Source: Pisaster brevispinus
Taxonomy: Eukaryota; Echinodermata; Asteroidea; Forcipulatida; Asteriidae
Length of the DNA stretch: 64,000 nt
Direction: 5' to 3'
Assembly: GCA_023634235.1 (NCBI GenBank)
Contig: JAMKCF010000014.1
Location: 3,113,501-3,177,500 of the forward strand
The translations under genes were made by a program, and so were the position numbers. Shown one piece after another: positions 1 to 13,000 of the stretch. The notes under the pieces are model-generated. The model saw only the letters and a list, made by a program, of their open reading frames with translations. It was not told where the DNA came from and searched no databases. Within the stretch, counting starts at the first letter, position 1. Each line of letters starts with the position of its first letter.

Positions 1-116
1 CTGAGATTTTTACTAGATCTTCTCGTCACAGGTATCTTTTAGGTCTATGGGTCACAGTGCAAGGCACTTTTTAGGGTTCCTTGGTTTTCAACGGGGGAGT
101 GTCACAAAAATCGTAA

Positions 117-375
117 AAGTAGGAACGCTCTATAATTGGATTGGATAAATATTCCAGGGCGTTTCATCGATAATTCAGTTGGACTGCCAGAATGTTCCAT
201 TTTCAAAATACTAATGCGTGTATTCACTCGTGTAGGACTGCTCCCGTACTTCGGCGCAATAATGCAGTCTAGCGGAATGTTCTTGCGGTCCAGTGGCTTG
301 CGGGTGTGTGCCCACGGGAACATTCTTTTGTGTCTAGAACGTACTCGACTTTTGAGATGCTCCCTAATTGGAAAT
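117..375 (+). repeat. Interspersed MITE-like repeat, copy 1
   Basis: This 260-base segment is the reverse complement of about 13232-13485, sharing GTAGGAACG, the block around TGCGGTCCA, CCCACGGGAACATT (variant) and the end GAGATGCTCCCTAAT. Its two ends are weakly inverted. It lies upstream of the first visible TUBGCP3 exon. Confidence 0.6.
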
Positions 376-429
376 ATTGTTTTTATTATTTTTGTTTTTG
401 CAAGTCGCCAGACACACAAGGCCTGAATG

Positions 430-727
430 CCACTTCAAGGTGCGGGCTACAATCAACTATTTTTTCCAGGGGCCGTTGCCACCTACTCCTGGGGCTGAAA
501 CAGGGTTACCCCCTTTACAGTCCATACGGATGTAGGCTTGGGTATCATCCATCAGAAGCCTGGCTGGTAGAGCAGAAAGCACTACCTCCCCAACTTTACG
601 AAGCAATCATGGTTAAGTGTCTTGCTTAAGGACACAAGTGTCACGACCGGGACTCGAACCCACACTCTGCTGATCAAACACCAGAGCTTGAATCCGGTGC
701 TCTTAACCGCTAGGCCACTCCACGCCA
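430..727 (-). mobile_element. tRNA-derived SINE, family A
   Basis: Read on the minus strand, the element starts GGCGTGGAGTGGCCTAGCGG, an A-box-like start, and has the B-box-like GGGTTCGAGTCCCGGTCGTG, followed by CACTTGTGTCCTTAAGCAAG. The tRNA-like head has a long variable arm as in Leu/Ser tRNAs. Relatives are at 9047-9345 and 46672-47122. Confidence 0.8.
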
Positions 728-794
728 CAAAAACAAAGATCATCATCATCATAGTAATGATACAAAATAAATGCTGTCATTGAGTGTCTTTCAG

Positions 795-1060
795 GCATCA
801 GAAGTTTCAGACATTTATCGGAATTCAGACTTTTTAAAGTCTAACGAGTAAACCAAAAAATGCTGTAATTTTCTCAAAATAAAATAAGTCCTGCTCTTTG
901 ATATTCGACTCAAGTACTGCGGATACTGTTCCCAAAAGCTCCTTGGAATCTATAACTCCAGGGCTTACCAACAGGAGGAAACGCCATCTGAGATCTTGTT
1001 CCCAGTTTCAGACTTTTTCGTCAGCCATGACTCTCTTGAAAATCTCCCATTGTGTTTGAT
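795..1060 (+). repeat. Interspersed repeat, copy 1 (pair with 10.0 kb)
   Basis: Shares GTAAACCAAAAAATGCTGTA, CCTGCTCTTTGAT, CCCAAAAGCTCCTTGGAATC and GACTTTTTCGTCAGC with about 10000-10265 in the same orientation. Neither copy encodes anything recognisable. It ends about 40 bases before TUBGCP3 exon 1100-1218. Confidence 0.6.
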
Positions 1061-1099
1061 TTCACAAGGAGTAAACAATTTTCCTTTTTGTGTTTATAG

Positions 1100-4000
1100 C
1101 CGCTGCTGAGGTTCCCGAGGCCCACCTTGTAAGGGATCTGGTCTATGTTTTCCAAGGAGTTGACGGTCAATATGTTAGACTCCATCGGGCAGAAGATGCA
1201 TTCTGCATTGACCACCAGGTAGGTAGACACACTTAATAGTAATTATAATACTTCTTGGTTCTTATATAGCACAAATATCCTAGTAGCTAGATCAAGACGC
1301 TTTACAATATTATTTCCTCATTGGACATACTAAGGGGTTAAGCCAGTACTATGCTGTCTCAGCCCTCTCAGGTTCCCATTTATACACCTGGGTTAAGAGG
1401 AGCATTTATGGTAAGTAGGTTTATTTTATGCTAAAGATAAAATTAAATATGATAAATAACAAGAAATAATGATTTGTAATTATTTCACTTTGGTTTACCC
1501 CTTACACGGATATGTGCAAAGCTCTGTATAGTCAATACTTTCCCCCCGAGTGCTGTGAAAAACCACAGGCATATTACTCTGTAGGATTCAAGCCCACAAC
1601 CTTTGCCATTCAAGAGCTGATGTCTTGCCAACTAGACCGTCGAGATTGCCCGGTAGCTAGAGGTAGTTCGAATCCTATATTTTTAGCAGAGAGCACCTCA
1701 ACAATATATTTTTTAATTGTTTATCCCCCTACGTGTATGTTCATTTTGCAATAATATGGAAATAAATGTCGAGTTGAATTGAATTGAGTTGAATTAATCC
1801 CCTACAAGGCAGTACATAAGCAGCATCCAGCAACAAGTCCAGCCTTCTCCTGAAGACGATCAGAGCATACCGATCGAAAACGTTGAGTCGTTAACCACCG
1901 GTTCTTTTCAGAACCAACACTACTCAAATGAGATTTTCACATGGTGTTACCGCAAACCTCTCTTAGAAATTGTTTATTGTGTCAATTCTGTATGAAAATA
2001 TGATTAGTTCTAACATTTTCAGGTTGGCGTATCTAAACCGACGAGGGACCTTGTTCATAAGCTGGCCGAGCTGGGATGGTTGTTCTTGAGGATAAGGAAG
2101 TATGTGGATTCCCGAAGCCAGGACAAGGCACTGGGCATCGTTGGTCAGGTAAGATACAACCTCAGAGCTGCCCAGCCAGACTTGTTGTCTCTCACACAGA
2201 AGTATTCCCAGGGTTTTTGTTTTAATTCCCCCATCTCCTACAGCCCCCCGCCCTGCTGTTACGCCACTGCTCAACAGGGTAAAACTATTTATGAAAGAAA
2301 GACAACATTACCAAAGAATCTTTTGTCTCTTGTTGTTTTGTTTTTGTTTTTGTTGTTGTTGTTGTTTTATTATTATTGATACATTTTTTTGGGAGGGGGG
2401 CTGGGGGTGTTTTATATGCCCCCAGCCCCAAGGCCCCAGCCCCGAGGCCCCCAGCCCCAGGGCCCCCAGCTGTTACGCCACTGCTCACTTAATTTTTCTT
2501 TTCTTCTTTTGTGGCAGAGTTTCTGTGCTGCTCTTCAGCAAGAATTGACTGAGTACTATCGTCTGCTGGCTGTACTGGAAGCACAGGTAAAACACTCTTG
2601 AGTCATAGTTTTGGTTTGGTTTTTGTCTCACAGTCTCATAGCTTAGGCCATTGGCTGCAAGGACAACATAACAGAAAAGGAAGTTTCGATAATTTTAGTC
2701 ATAGCCACTGTCAAGTGGTAAGACTGCAGGACTTGCAATCACAAAGTTGTGGGTTCGATTCCAGCCAAGCATAATACGGTTTTCACAATCGGCGTTTTCC
2801 CTTAACAGTGGTCTGCTGGCCAAATGCCAGTTAAAACAACTGAGCACCAGTCACAATTTTTCTCCAAGGGGTCCGGCTGACTAGCTCAGTGCTAGAAAGC
2901 ATCCATGTTTTGATTGGAATATGGAATAGTGAAAAAGCTGGTGGACTGGTGAAATGACAAGCTAGCTGGCCCAGTCGGCCAGCCACCAAAAAGGGGAAGG
3001 GCAAACCCTGGCAATAACTCTAATAGATAGGTTGCAATATGACGTAAATCGGCCACCTTTACGGGCAATTTGGAACACACAGTCATGCGTTTCGCGTGAG
3101 AATGGCGTGCAGCAAGCGCAAATTTCACACAACTCATTACACGATTGGTTAGTAAACACCGCGGCTGTATAATAATGTGAGCGCTTGACGCGCCTGCAAG
3201 CCAAAAAGCAATTTGCCCGTAAAGATGGCGTCCATTGGGAAGTATCTATAAGTATTGTTGTCTAGTTACTGAATCACTATTTATTGATTTGTGCAATTTA
3301 TAATCCTAGATGTTAAACCCATAATTGTATCAGAGAGATTGGCTGTTGTCAGCTTGGCATTTTTATCTTTTTTCTGGGAGCTTTGCCGAGTTCCCTTGTT
3401 GGGAACATCATCCAAACAAACAAACAAAAGATTCTGACACGTCTGTTGACTTTGGTTTGTCAGAGCTGCCAACTTTCCCTGATTCTGCAGAAAGTTCCCT
3501 GAAAATACACAATCTGTTCATGTTCTGATGAACAAATTCAAAAATCTCCCTGATTCTTGAACCTTTGTCCGTACTATGTTGGATGTAATTCTAAATATCT
3601 TCCTGACTATTGCACAAAATCTTCCTGATTGCAAGATGCAAATGTCGGCAGCTCTAAATTCATAATCACAGACGTCAAAAACCAATGTTTTTAATGAGAG
3701 AGAATGGCTGTTGCCAGCTTGGCATGTTTACCCTTTGCGTGAGCTTTGCAGAGTTCCTTCTTGTTGGGAAGATCATCCAAACAAACAACCATTTCAGACA
3801 CGTCTGCTGACACCAGATTCGGCCATTTTATATTTACTCCAGCAACAGCAGCAAGAGCAAGATCCAGGGGTCAGTGACCCCAACACTGACCTGACCTTGA
3901 TAAGGTTAAAGGTTTGGACCTATGACCCCATCCACAGAATGAAGTATCTGGCCATATTAGTGGACGGCTGCAAAGGTAGGCCTTCTAGTTTATTTTGTAG

Positions 4001-7000
4001 TTTGAACCAAGTGCAAGTTTAAGACAATCATCAGTTTAGTATTTAACGGCTTTGTTACATCTTGTAGAATATCATACAAATTTAGTTAAGAATATTTTTG
4101 TGGCATTGCCGCATGTCAAAGTTCATACTTACAATTGCAAACTCCATCGTGTAGTGCCACAAAACTTGTTTGGTATTTTACTCGAAAAAGAATAGAAAAT
4201 TGGGGTCTACTCCTAAGCAGTTTTGCGAGTTAGATTTGAAGGATAAGCGTCTGCTACAATGACTTGCTTCCAAGTTACCGCTTAAATTTGAATTCCTCAT
4301 ACTGATGAGGCAGTTGCTATGTCACATGACTCGGGGCAAATTCTGAATGAATGTGTATGGCACAATGGTACCGGGGTTTGCTCATCTGGAGGTTGCTATA
4401 CAAAAGCTTGCCTCGAACATGTGACATTTTGCAACTGTCTCTATAGTCCGAGGAATTCAAATTTAAGCGATTACTCAGCAACCCATTGTACCAGACGATA
4501 TTCAAATTAATCTTGCAAATGGCTGAATTCCAAAACGAGGTGTCTGAAAGATGCTTTGATGCACAAGTGGTTAGTAGTAGCAAGGGAGAGCAATTTATAT
4601 TTGTCTATTAAAGCTCTTTCCCCTTTGTCTCGATAGACAAAAAAGGCGGTGCCCTGGCCTCCTCTGTTCATTCCTACACACTCCACGGCGACCCCTCCGT
4701 CAAGTCCGTCATGAAGCACATTCTGAAGCTGGTAGCCTTCCCGATCAGGACCATGCTGGATAGATGGATCCAAGATGGAGACTTGGACGATAAATTCCAT
4801 GAGGTGCGTTTACCACATGGAGACTCATTTGCGGGTTGTCTATGTGTATCTGCTTCGGGGCAACTCATAATACAGTCGACTCTCGTTAATACGAGGTCTG
4901 CCGGACTGGCCCATTTTCCTCGTATTATCCGAACCTCGTCTTAAACGCAGTGCACTATTTACACGTACATGTATACACACGTCATCATAGTGCATGCACT
5001 ACACATGGTCTAGGCTAGAACGGAGCGGTTTGCTTCCTAGTACAGTTCTTACGAGCATCATGTACACAAAAATATCAATGATAAATGCATTTTTGTTGAC
5101 TATGATCATAGAAATTTGATATTTTGTATAACTCAAGATAAAAATCATAGTGCAAAGTGATGTCAAACTTGCCGTTCAATGTGACCATGATGTGACAGAT
5201 TCGATGCTGAAGGTTGTTTTCGCTGGTAGCTGTCAGCGTGTAAGCGAAGTAGCATTTCAAGCAAAGGTCACCAGTAAAACGTTTCTGGTTTTCGGATCGG
5301 ACAGAACCGCATGGCCGGTCCGATCCGATAAATAGTTTGGCAACAAGAATATAATTTCCGAACCTTGACTGAATGGTAAGCTTTTACGCAACAATATTTT
5401 TCAGATCTCGCTACAAAAGTATGAAAAACAATACATCTTGTCATCATGGGGCCCCAAAAATACCTTGTATTATCCGTGTTCTCTTTACAACCGTGCTCGT
5501 ATCTTCCGTTTTTTAAGACATAGAAACACGCATGGGACAGTTTAGGACTGGTGAAATACCTTGTATAAACCGGCGTCTCGTATTAACAAAAGTCGACTGT
5601 AACATGTAATGAAATGTAATTTGTTTACTATACTTTCACCTTTTTTTTTTACCCTCAATTGCAGTTTTTTGTTGCCTCCGACCCACTGGTAAAAGATGAC
5701 CGATTGTGGCATGACAAATACTCCCTCCGGAAATCGATGATCCCCTCATTCATTACGATGGAGCAAGCTAGAAAGGTGAGTGACCTCTGATGTCTACTGA
5801 ATTCAGATAAAATTGTGAGCTAATTTTGTTTTTACTTAAATATAGTAAAAATCGTCTTTCCTGTATTCTTGTTTTTCTTCCTTTCTTGTTGGGCTGTACA
5901 TTAAATTTTGTCTTTTAGCGACATTTGTTCAGTATATCCACATCAATTTTAAGGTAGTTTATAGGGAGAAAAGTGGCAGTAGCTGCACTGTTTTAAATGA
6001 AGACAAAGTTATAAACAGAAACAAAGAAGATTCTGAAAACGAGATGATCGATGACTGCTGCTGAATAAATTTTTACATCGTTTGTTTTTCTGCCACTTTT
6101 GTGAGACGTGGTCCTCTGTGCACTGTGTTTGTAAAAACAGCTACCAGCGAAGCGACCAGCCCAGATAGGCTGGTCACGAATCATTGACTAGACTACTCCA
6201 ACCATCGTTGTCAGAGTTAGTCCAACGATGGTTAACTGTGGTCCTCGGTCAAACTTGCTCTTTGGTGTAGTTCTAAACATGCACACATTTCCGAGAACAC
6301 TGGATTTACCGGGAAAAATTGCTGCCACCTTGTGTCTCCTAAAGTCTCACCTTGCTTTGAAACAGTGAAATGAAGGACTGTAGATCAAATAAACATATGG
6401 GCTTGCTTTTGGAGCCGGACGTAGGAAGAAAAAAAACTCAGTGTGTTACCACTGCTCATTCAGACATGTACTGTTTCGACTAGGTGGTCAGGTTTGCGTA
6501 GTGGTATCTTTCCTCACCTTCCACCTCTAGGACCCTGGTCCGAATCCTGCCGGGGCACTAGGTGGATTGGGTTTTCAGTCCGTACCTGATTGCATGGGTT
6601 CTCCCTGGAATAATTCTCTGGGGTTTTCCTCCCACATTTAAAACTGAAACTTCCTTCATTGTCTTCTCTCCATGGGGTTCTTGGCTAGTACAGTGATTAA
6701 GTTCACTTTTCTGAAAATCCTTGGCTTCACAGCCAGAATCAATAAATAAATATAAATAAATAGTCCCGTTGCATATGATGTCACAAGCTCAAACAGCGCC
6801 CTCACTGAGGACGATCAAAGGAAGACTTATTATAAGCTACGAGTTATCCGCTGTGTTTACACACATTTCAGTTGTCTTTGTTTGACCTCAACATGGTGGA
6901 ATACAAGTCTATTGACATTTTATTGCAACTGGTGGATACACTGGTTTTACAATTACTGGACAAATTTTCTTTCTTTGTTTTTTTTGGGGGGCAGATCCTT

Positions 7001-10000
7001 TTGATCGGTAAATCCATCAACTTCCTCCATCAAGTCTGCAAAGACAACAGCCAGGTCAAGGTCAAAGGTGAAGGTGTCTCGACCACGAGGAGCAAATATG
7101 AAGACAGTGAGTGTTGACTAGCTTTATTTAAATTGTGTGTGAATTTTCAGGATTTTTCCTGATTTTAGGATGTCTTCAAAATCTTCTTGAGCATAAACAT
7201 TTTCTTAAAGTAAAGCAGTCACTAAAGGGAGAGAGAAACGGTCCACATTGTGTCCGAACAAGGTATTTTCCACATGTGAGTTTTTGGAGGGCAAGCCGCC
7301 CTCCTAAAATTTCAGGCCGCCCTGCAGAAGTATTTGCCGCCCTTTCAAAGTAATTGATCGCCCTTCCAAAAATTGAAAATTCATGGACGAGTGCAACTTT
7401 AATCCCGGTGCGGAACGCTGATATAAGTTTCCTTCGACACATACTTTTTTTCTGCCAGGAGCTCACTCAAACGAGTAGCCGAACCGCTGCATTGCGATCA
7501 CCCTTCAAGCAAGCATTACACAACATACAGCACATACAGCTGTATACCCTAACCAAAGTTTAAAGCAATTTTGGTTTTTAAGTGTCTTGCTTTAAGTGCC
7601 ATGACCTGGATCTGAACCCACCCTCCACCAAAACCAGAAGTTGAGTCCAGTGCATTAGCCCACTCGGCCCAGCACGCAAGGTTTTCAAGTGATCGTACAG
7701 CAGAATATTTTCAGTTGCACTGATGACACGCTTTCTGTTTCTCGATTGATCTTCAGCTGCGATGCTGTTGGATCAGGATCTTGACGGGTCCTTCCAGCAG
7801 GTCATCGACAACGCCTACCGCGACACCAGCAAGAGGTTACTGCATGTGCTCTTCACCAAGTACAAGTTCTTGGACCACCTTAAGGTAACCCCGTTGGCAC
7901 CTACGCCATTCTGCAGAAAGTCCCCTGAAAATGAACCAGTCTTTTCATGTTCTGAAGAACAAGTTTGAAGATCTCCCTAATTATGGACACTTTGTCCCTG
8001 TTATGTTGAATGTAATTCTAAATATCTCCCTGATTGTTATACAAAGTCTCACTGATTGCAAGATACAAATGTTGGCAGTTTTGCCATTCCCGTCCCCCAT
8101 CTTGTAGTTTTCCGGCCTTTAAAATGGGTGAATTTTCTCTTTGTGTCTTCCAAGTAAATCTTACATTTTGGGGGGGGGCGAAATCGAAGGGCCACCTTGT
8201 CAAATACAGGGTACAACTAAGCAAACACTTTACATAGAGAAAAAGACAACTTAGCAGAGACTGTAGCAGTTAAAAAAGACTGGGCACAAGGAAAAAGATC
8301 TGGGCCCAAGCAAAGAATCGGTGCTTACAGAAGCAGGGAACTCCACAAAAGGGATTTTCTCAGAATCTCCCCGAGCCTTCAGATTTTCTTGAGAGAAGTG
8401 AAGCAGTCACCAAAGGGAGAAAGAAATAGTCCACAGTGTGTGCAAATATGTTTTGTACCTCTGGTGATGCACCGAGTCTGTCAAAACCTCCTGAATTGTA
8501 ACATCTTAGAGGTTCCGGTTCTAGAACCAGAGGGACCCAGACCCTCAAGCCATTTTTTGGTTCTAGAACAAGGGAGACCCAAACCCACAAGCCATTTTGG
8601 GGTCCTAGAACACGAGGGAACAAGACCCGCCAGCCATTTTTCAGGAATTTTCACATTCATCCAATCTCATCCCTGCGGAAAGTTACAGACTTATTTGCCA
8701 GTTGGGTCCGTGGGTGACTTACATTTTAATCTCTGCAGGCCATGAGAAGATACTTGCTGCTTGGTCAAGGAGACTTCATCCAGCACCTGATGGATTTGCT
8801 TGAGTAAGTTTTGGTGCGGGTCATTTCAATCGACCCCTGTACTGAACGAAGTCACGGTTTGTCGACTGCAATGCTGAAGTGCTGTAACTGGGTACTGCAT
8901 ATTGTGGTAAACAAACTCTGATGTCATCAGTACTTGGGGCTGTTTTAATTAAGGCTAGGATTTATAGGAATGTGCATTTTGTCTTTTTAAAAAATAATAA
9001 GAATGTGAATTTTTTTTTGACTATTTGATGTGGGGAAAAAGGAACTGTGGCTTGCCGTTGCCCAGTGGTTGAGTCCGATGGACTCAAGTTGTGATGGTTG
9101 ATTCATCAGAGTATGGGTTCGATTCTTGGTCATGACACTTGTGTCCTTGAACAAGGCACTTAACCATAACGCTTCTCGTAACCAAGGTGTATAAATGGTG
9201 ACCGGAGAAGGCTGAGACAGTATTGTGTTGGATTAACCCCTAAAATTGCGCTATTTTAAGCAGCTTGGGGTTGTATGCTCCCGAGAGGGAGTTGTGAAAG
9301 TTTGAGGAATGGTCAAAGTGTACCCGATGAACAGGGATAATGATGAATTATAAAGTGCCTTAATCAGGGGGCGAATTTCATAGCGCTACTTAATGGTAAG
9401 AAAAATTTGCTCAGTCTAAAGCGTATTTCACAGGTTAGCAAGAAAACAAAGTGGCCAGCTTGCGCATTCACCATGGATTTGCATTGTTACGTCATTCACT
9501 TTCATACAGCAAGCACAGGAAGGTTAGCATGCCTTTTCGTGTGCTTACGGTTTTTAGCAGTGCTACGAAATGGAAACTCGCTCAGTAAGCACAAAATCAG
9601 CTCTATGAAAGTGGGCCCTAGTGACTTAGAAATGTCCACCATAGACCATGTGACCTGTGACATCACATGGTTACAAAAGAGCCACGGAGCCTGGACTTCC
9701 TGCAGGCACATTTGTACACAGCTCAATGGAAGAATACAACAAATCTTATGTTTTATGGAGATCGCACCGCCTGATTTTTCTCGACTTTTGATATGAAGAA
9801 AGGGGGGACATCTCAAAAGCTGTACAGCTGTTGCTTTTGTAAATTTTTAATTTATGTGAAAATTATGACACAAAATGGAAATTTTCCCATATAGCCTGTG
9901 TAAGTATCTTGTCTGTCAGGAAATGCATTGTAATGTACAAGGTCACCACTCTGTAAACAAATTTAACATGGTCCACTTAAGAACCAAGTATCACAGGGAG

Positions 10001-13000
10001 GAGACATTTCAGACTGTTATCTGAAATCAGCCATTTTTAGCGTCTGCCTGGTAAACAAAAAAGTGCTGTATTTTTCTCCAAATAAAAGAAGCCCTGCTCT
10101 TTGATCTACTTCTCTAGTGCTGGGGGTACTGTGCCCAAAAGCTCCTTGGAATCTGTAGATTTAGTGGCTATCAAAAAGCGGAAATGCCGTCATTACAATG
10201 TACCCCAAGGTCTGGATCGCAGTCTCCGACTTTTTTGTCAGCAAGGTCTCTCGTCCCTACATTATCTTTTTTAGTCATCGGGGGGAAAGCGATAAACTTA
10301 TGTTCCTCCGATTTTCACAAACATTTTCCTTGCCACGTTAGGAGTGATCTAGCTAAACCAGCCAATCAGCTGTACCTACACAATCTAACTGGTATGCTGG
10401 AGACGGCAATCCGTGCCACCAATGCACAATACGACGACACCGACATCCTCAACCGGGTAGATGTACGACTACTTGAGGTAAAGTTTCTTTCAACTAGGGC
10501 CCTAATTCTTAAAAACCCGATGCAGAATGTACTTCTTGGCAAGTTTCCTGCTTACAGAAGATTACCGGGGCACCAGCTGCAGCACCTGTTTGATATTTTG
10601 GCTGGTAATCTGTTTGTGCTAAGCAAGATTTCTAGGTGATAACCAGCTTGATGAAATTTATAAATTTTTGACCACTTTGTTTGTTATTTTATCGCTTTAC
10701 ATTTTTCGTCTTTAACTTACATACTTACATTGCGTGTCATTTTTTGTACGTAAATTTTTAGTACTTTTAACTACTTTTGCGTAATTTTGAGTTGAGTAAT
10801 TAACTTAAATGAAATGGGGGGGGGGGTAAAAAGTAGAAATTAGTTCAGGGGGCTTCATCTCTACATGTAGAGGTCGTTCAGACACAGTACTAAAGTCGGT
10901 TTAACTCATGGTTCAACCCGATCAAGTTCAACTCTGTGTGTCTGAACGGTTCTAAAGTTAGACCGAATCGGGTTTAACCCGGAAAAGTTAGACCGTCGAG
11001 CTGGGGGGTTTATCTTTAGACCGCTTCGGGTTTATCTTTTAACACTGTGCGTGGACAGAATAAAAAAGACCACATCCGGTTTAACTCACAACAGCGCGCT
11101 GGTATACGGTCAGCAGGCACTCGGCAGCAGTATCTCGGCGCACGGTTTCCGTGAATAAACCGGATGTTGAGTAATGGGGTGGCGTCTGCTTTGACCTCTT
11201 AAAACCGAAGATAAACCTTATCGGGTTTAACTCAGTGCTGTCTGAACGCAAGGGGAACTAATTTTTACGACAGCCCCCCCGCTGCTCGTAAAGTTAAACC
11301 GTTTCGGGTCTAACCTCGTACGCTGTCTGAACATACCCATAGAGACTCTCAGGATTGTCTGGTTTTGGATTTCAAGACAGAAAAACCATCCCAACAATCT
11401 GTAATACATGTAATAAGAGTAACTGCAGAAATATCATCAAAATGCATTAATTTGTGTACTTCAAAAGCGGAATTAATTTGTAACCTTTGACCCTGGAACC
11501 AGTTATCACCGGGCGATACCGGTTGGGACGTGTTCAGTCTGGACTACCACGTGGACGGACCAATCAGCACGGTCTTCACCCCCCAGTGTAAGATTCTCTA
11601 CCTGCGCGTCTTCAACTTCCTGTGGAGGGCAAAGCGCATGGAGTACGTCCTGGCACAGGTGTGGAGGGCTGAGATGGGAACCACACGGAAACTTGAAGCA
11701 ATCAAAGGTGAGATGATGGACGTGTAGACACGATTTAAAGGTCTTGTGTGGTGGATATGGCACAGGTGTGGAGAGCTGAGATGGGAACAAAACTACTCCG
11801 CGATATATTTCCACTTTACTGTCACATTACACTCCACCACGATTTCTTCAGTCCACACTTGACATCACTCGCTTGAATGTTCCCCGAGCAAACAAAGCTC
11901 TGGGTCAAAAAGTTTTCAGTGTAGCTGGGTCAATGATTTGGAACAATCTTCCTACTGTCATTAGGGAATCTGTTACTTTATCTACATTTCGTAAAGCTGT
12001 AAAGACTCACCTTTTTTCCATGTTGATTGCTTTTTGTGCGCTATGATCTTGATGGAATAGCGCCTTATAAATTGTAATTGTTATGTTATGTTATGAACCA
12101 CACGGAAACTTGAAGCAATTTAAGGTGAGATGATGGAAGTGTAGATACCATTTAAAGGTCTTGTGTGGTGATTAGTTAATTTGAAATGTCAGCAGGTTAC
12201 TGACTGTTTTATTCCATTCAGGAACGTACCTCCATAACCCCGGGGAGTAACAACAACGATATAAATAACATTGAATAATAAACGGAAGTGTTTACATGGT
12301 AGTAACGTGTAAACATTGATTAATAATACACATATACTTAATAAGGAATAGGTTTGCACTGACACTAAAGTGAATGACGAATTGAATAAGTGTGGATCTG
12401 AGAAGAGAAAAAAAAACAGTGTTTCAATTCAGGAGAATGCTGGATTCCAACCTGACAAAGTTTCATGGAAGTAAATATTCTTGGTTTAAAAAGTGGTTTT
12501 GTATATTCCAAAGAGGAATATATGCGCTATTCTAAAGGTCAAATACAATTTCATTTTGATTGAATATCATCAAAATTCAGGGATGAATTGAAAATTCCCT
12601 GCCCCCAAAAATGTACAGGCCCAGCCTGACAGACAGTTATTTGAAATGTGAGGTCATTGAACATTTTTGGATTTTGAAAAAAATTCCAGTTGGAGGGTAT
12701 CAAACACAGTGGTAGTGTTTACCTGTTTAACCTGAGGTTAGAGAACTGTAATTTTTTTGTCCATTCTCATAAGGACTCTATCTATTGGTAAAAAAGAGTG
12801 GTTACAAATCTGATTTTGACCTTGGAGCCCTCTCTAAAGTTTTTGTGGCGGTGAAGTGAGTGTTTGAATATTCCTTGGATGTACAGAGATTGTCATCATT
12901 AGACCAAGAGGAGGCCACACCGCAGTCTCTGGTTTTTCCCCTTGTTTTTTTAGCAGCAAACCAACAGGATAGTGAAATAATTAATGGGTTGTTGGTGATC

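Noticed and set aside
136..426. Overlapping ORFs on both strands at the window start
   Set aside because: They fall in an interspersed repeat that recurs inverted at 13.2 kb; not genes.
2230..2490. Two TTACGCCACTG motifs resembling hAT ends
   Set aside because: Both have the same orientation, no opposite end or target duplication was found; probably remnants in C-rich repeats.
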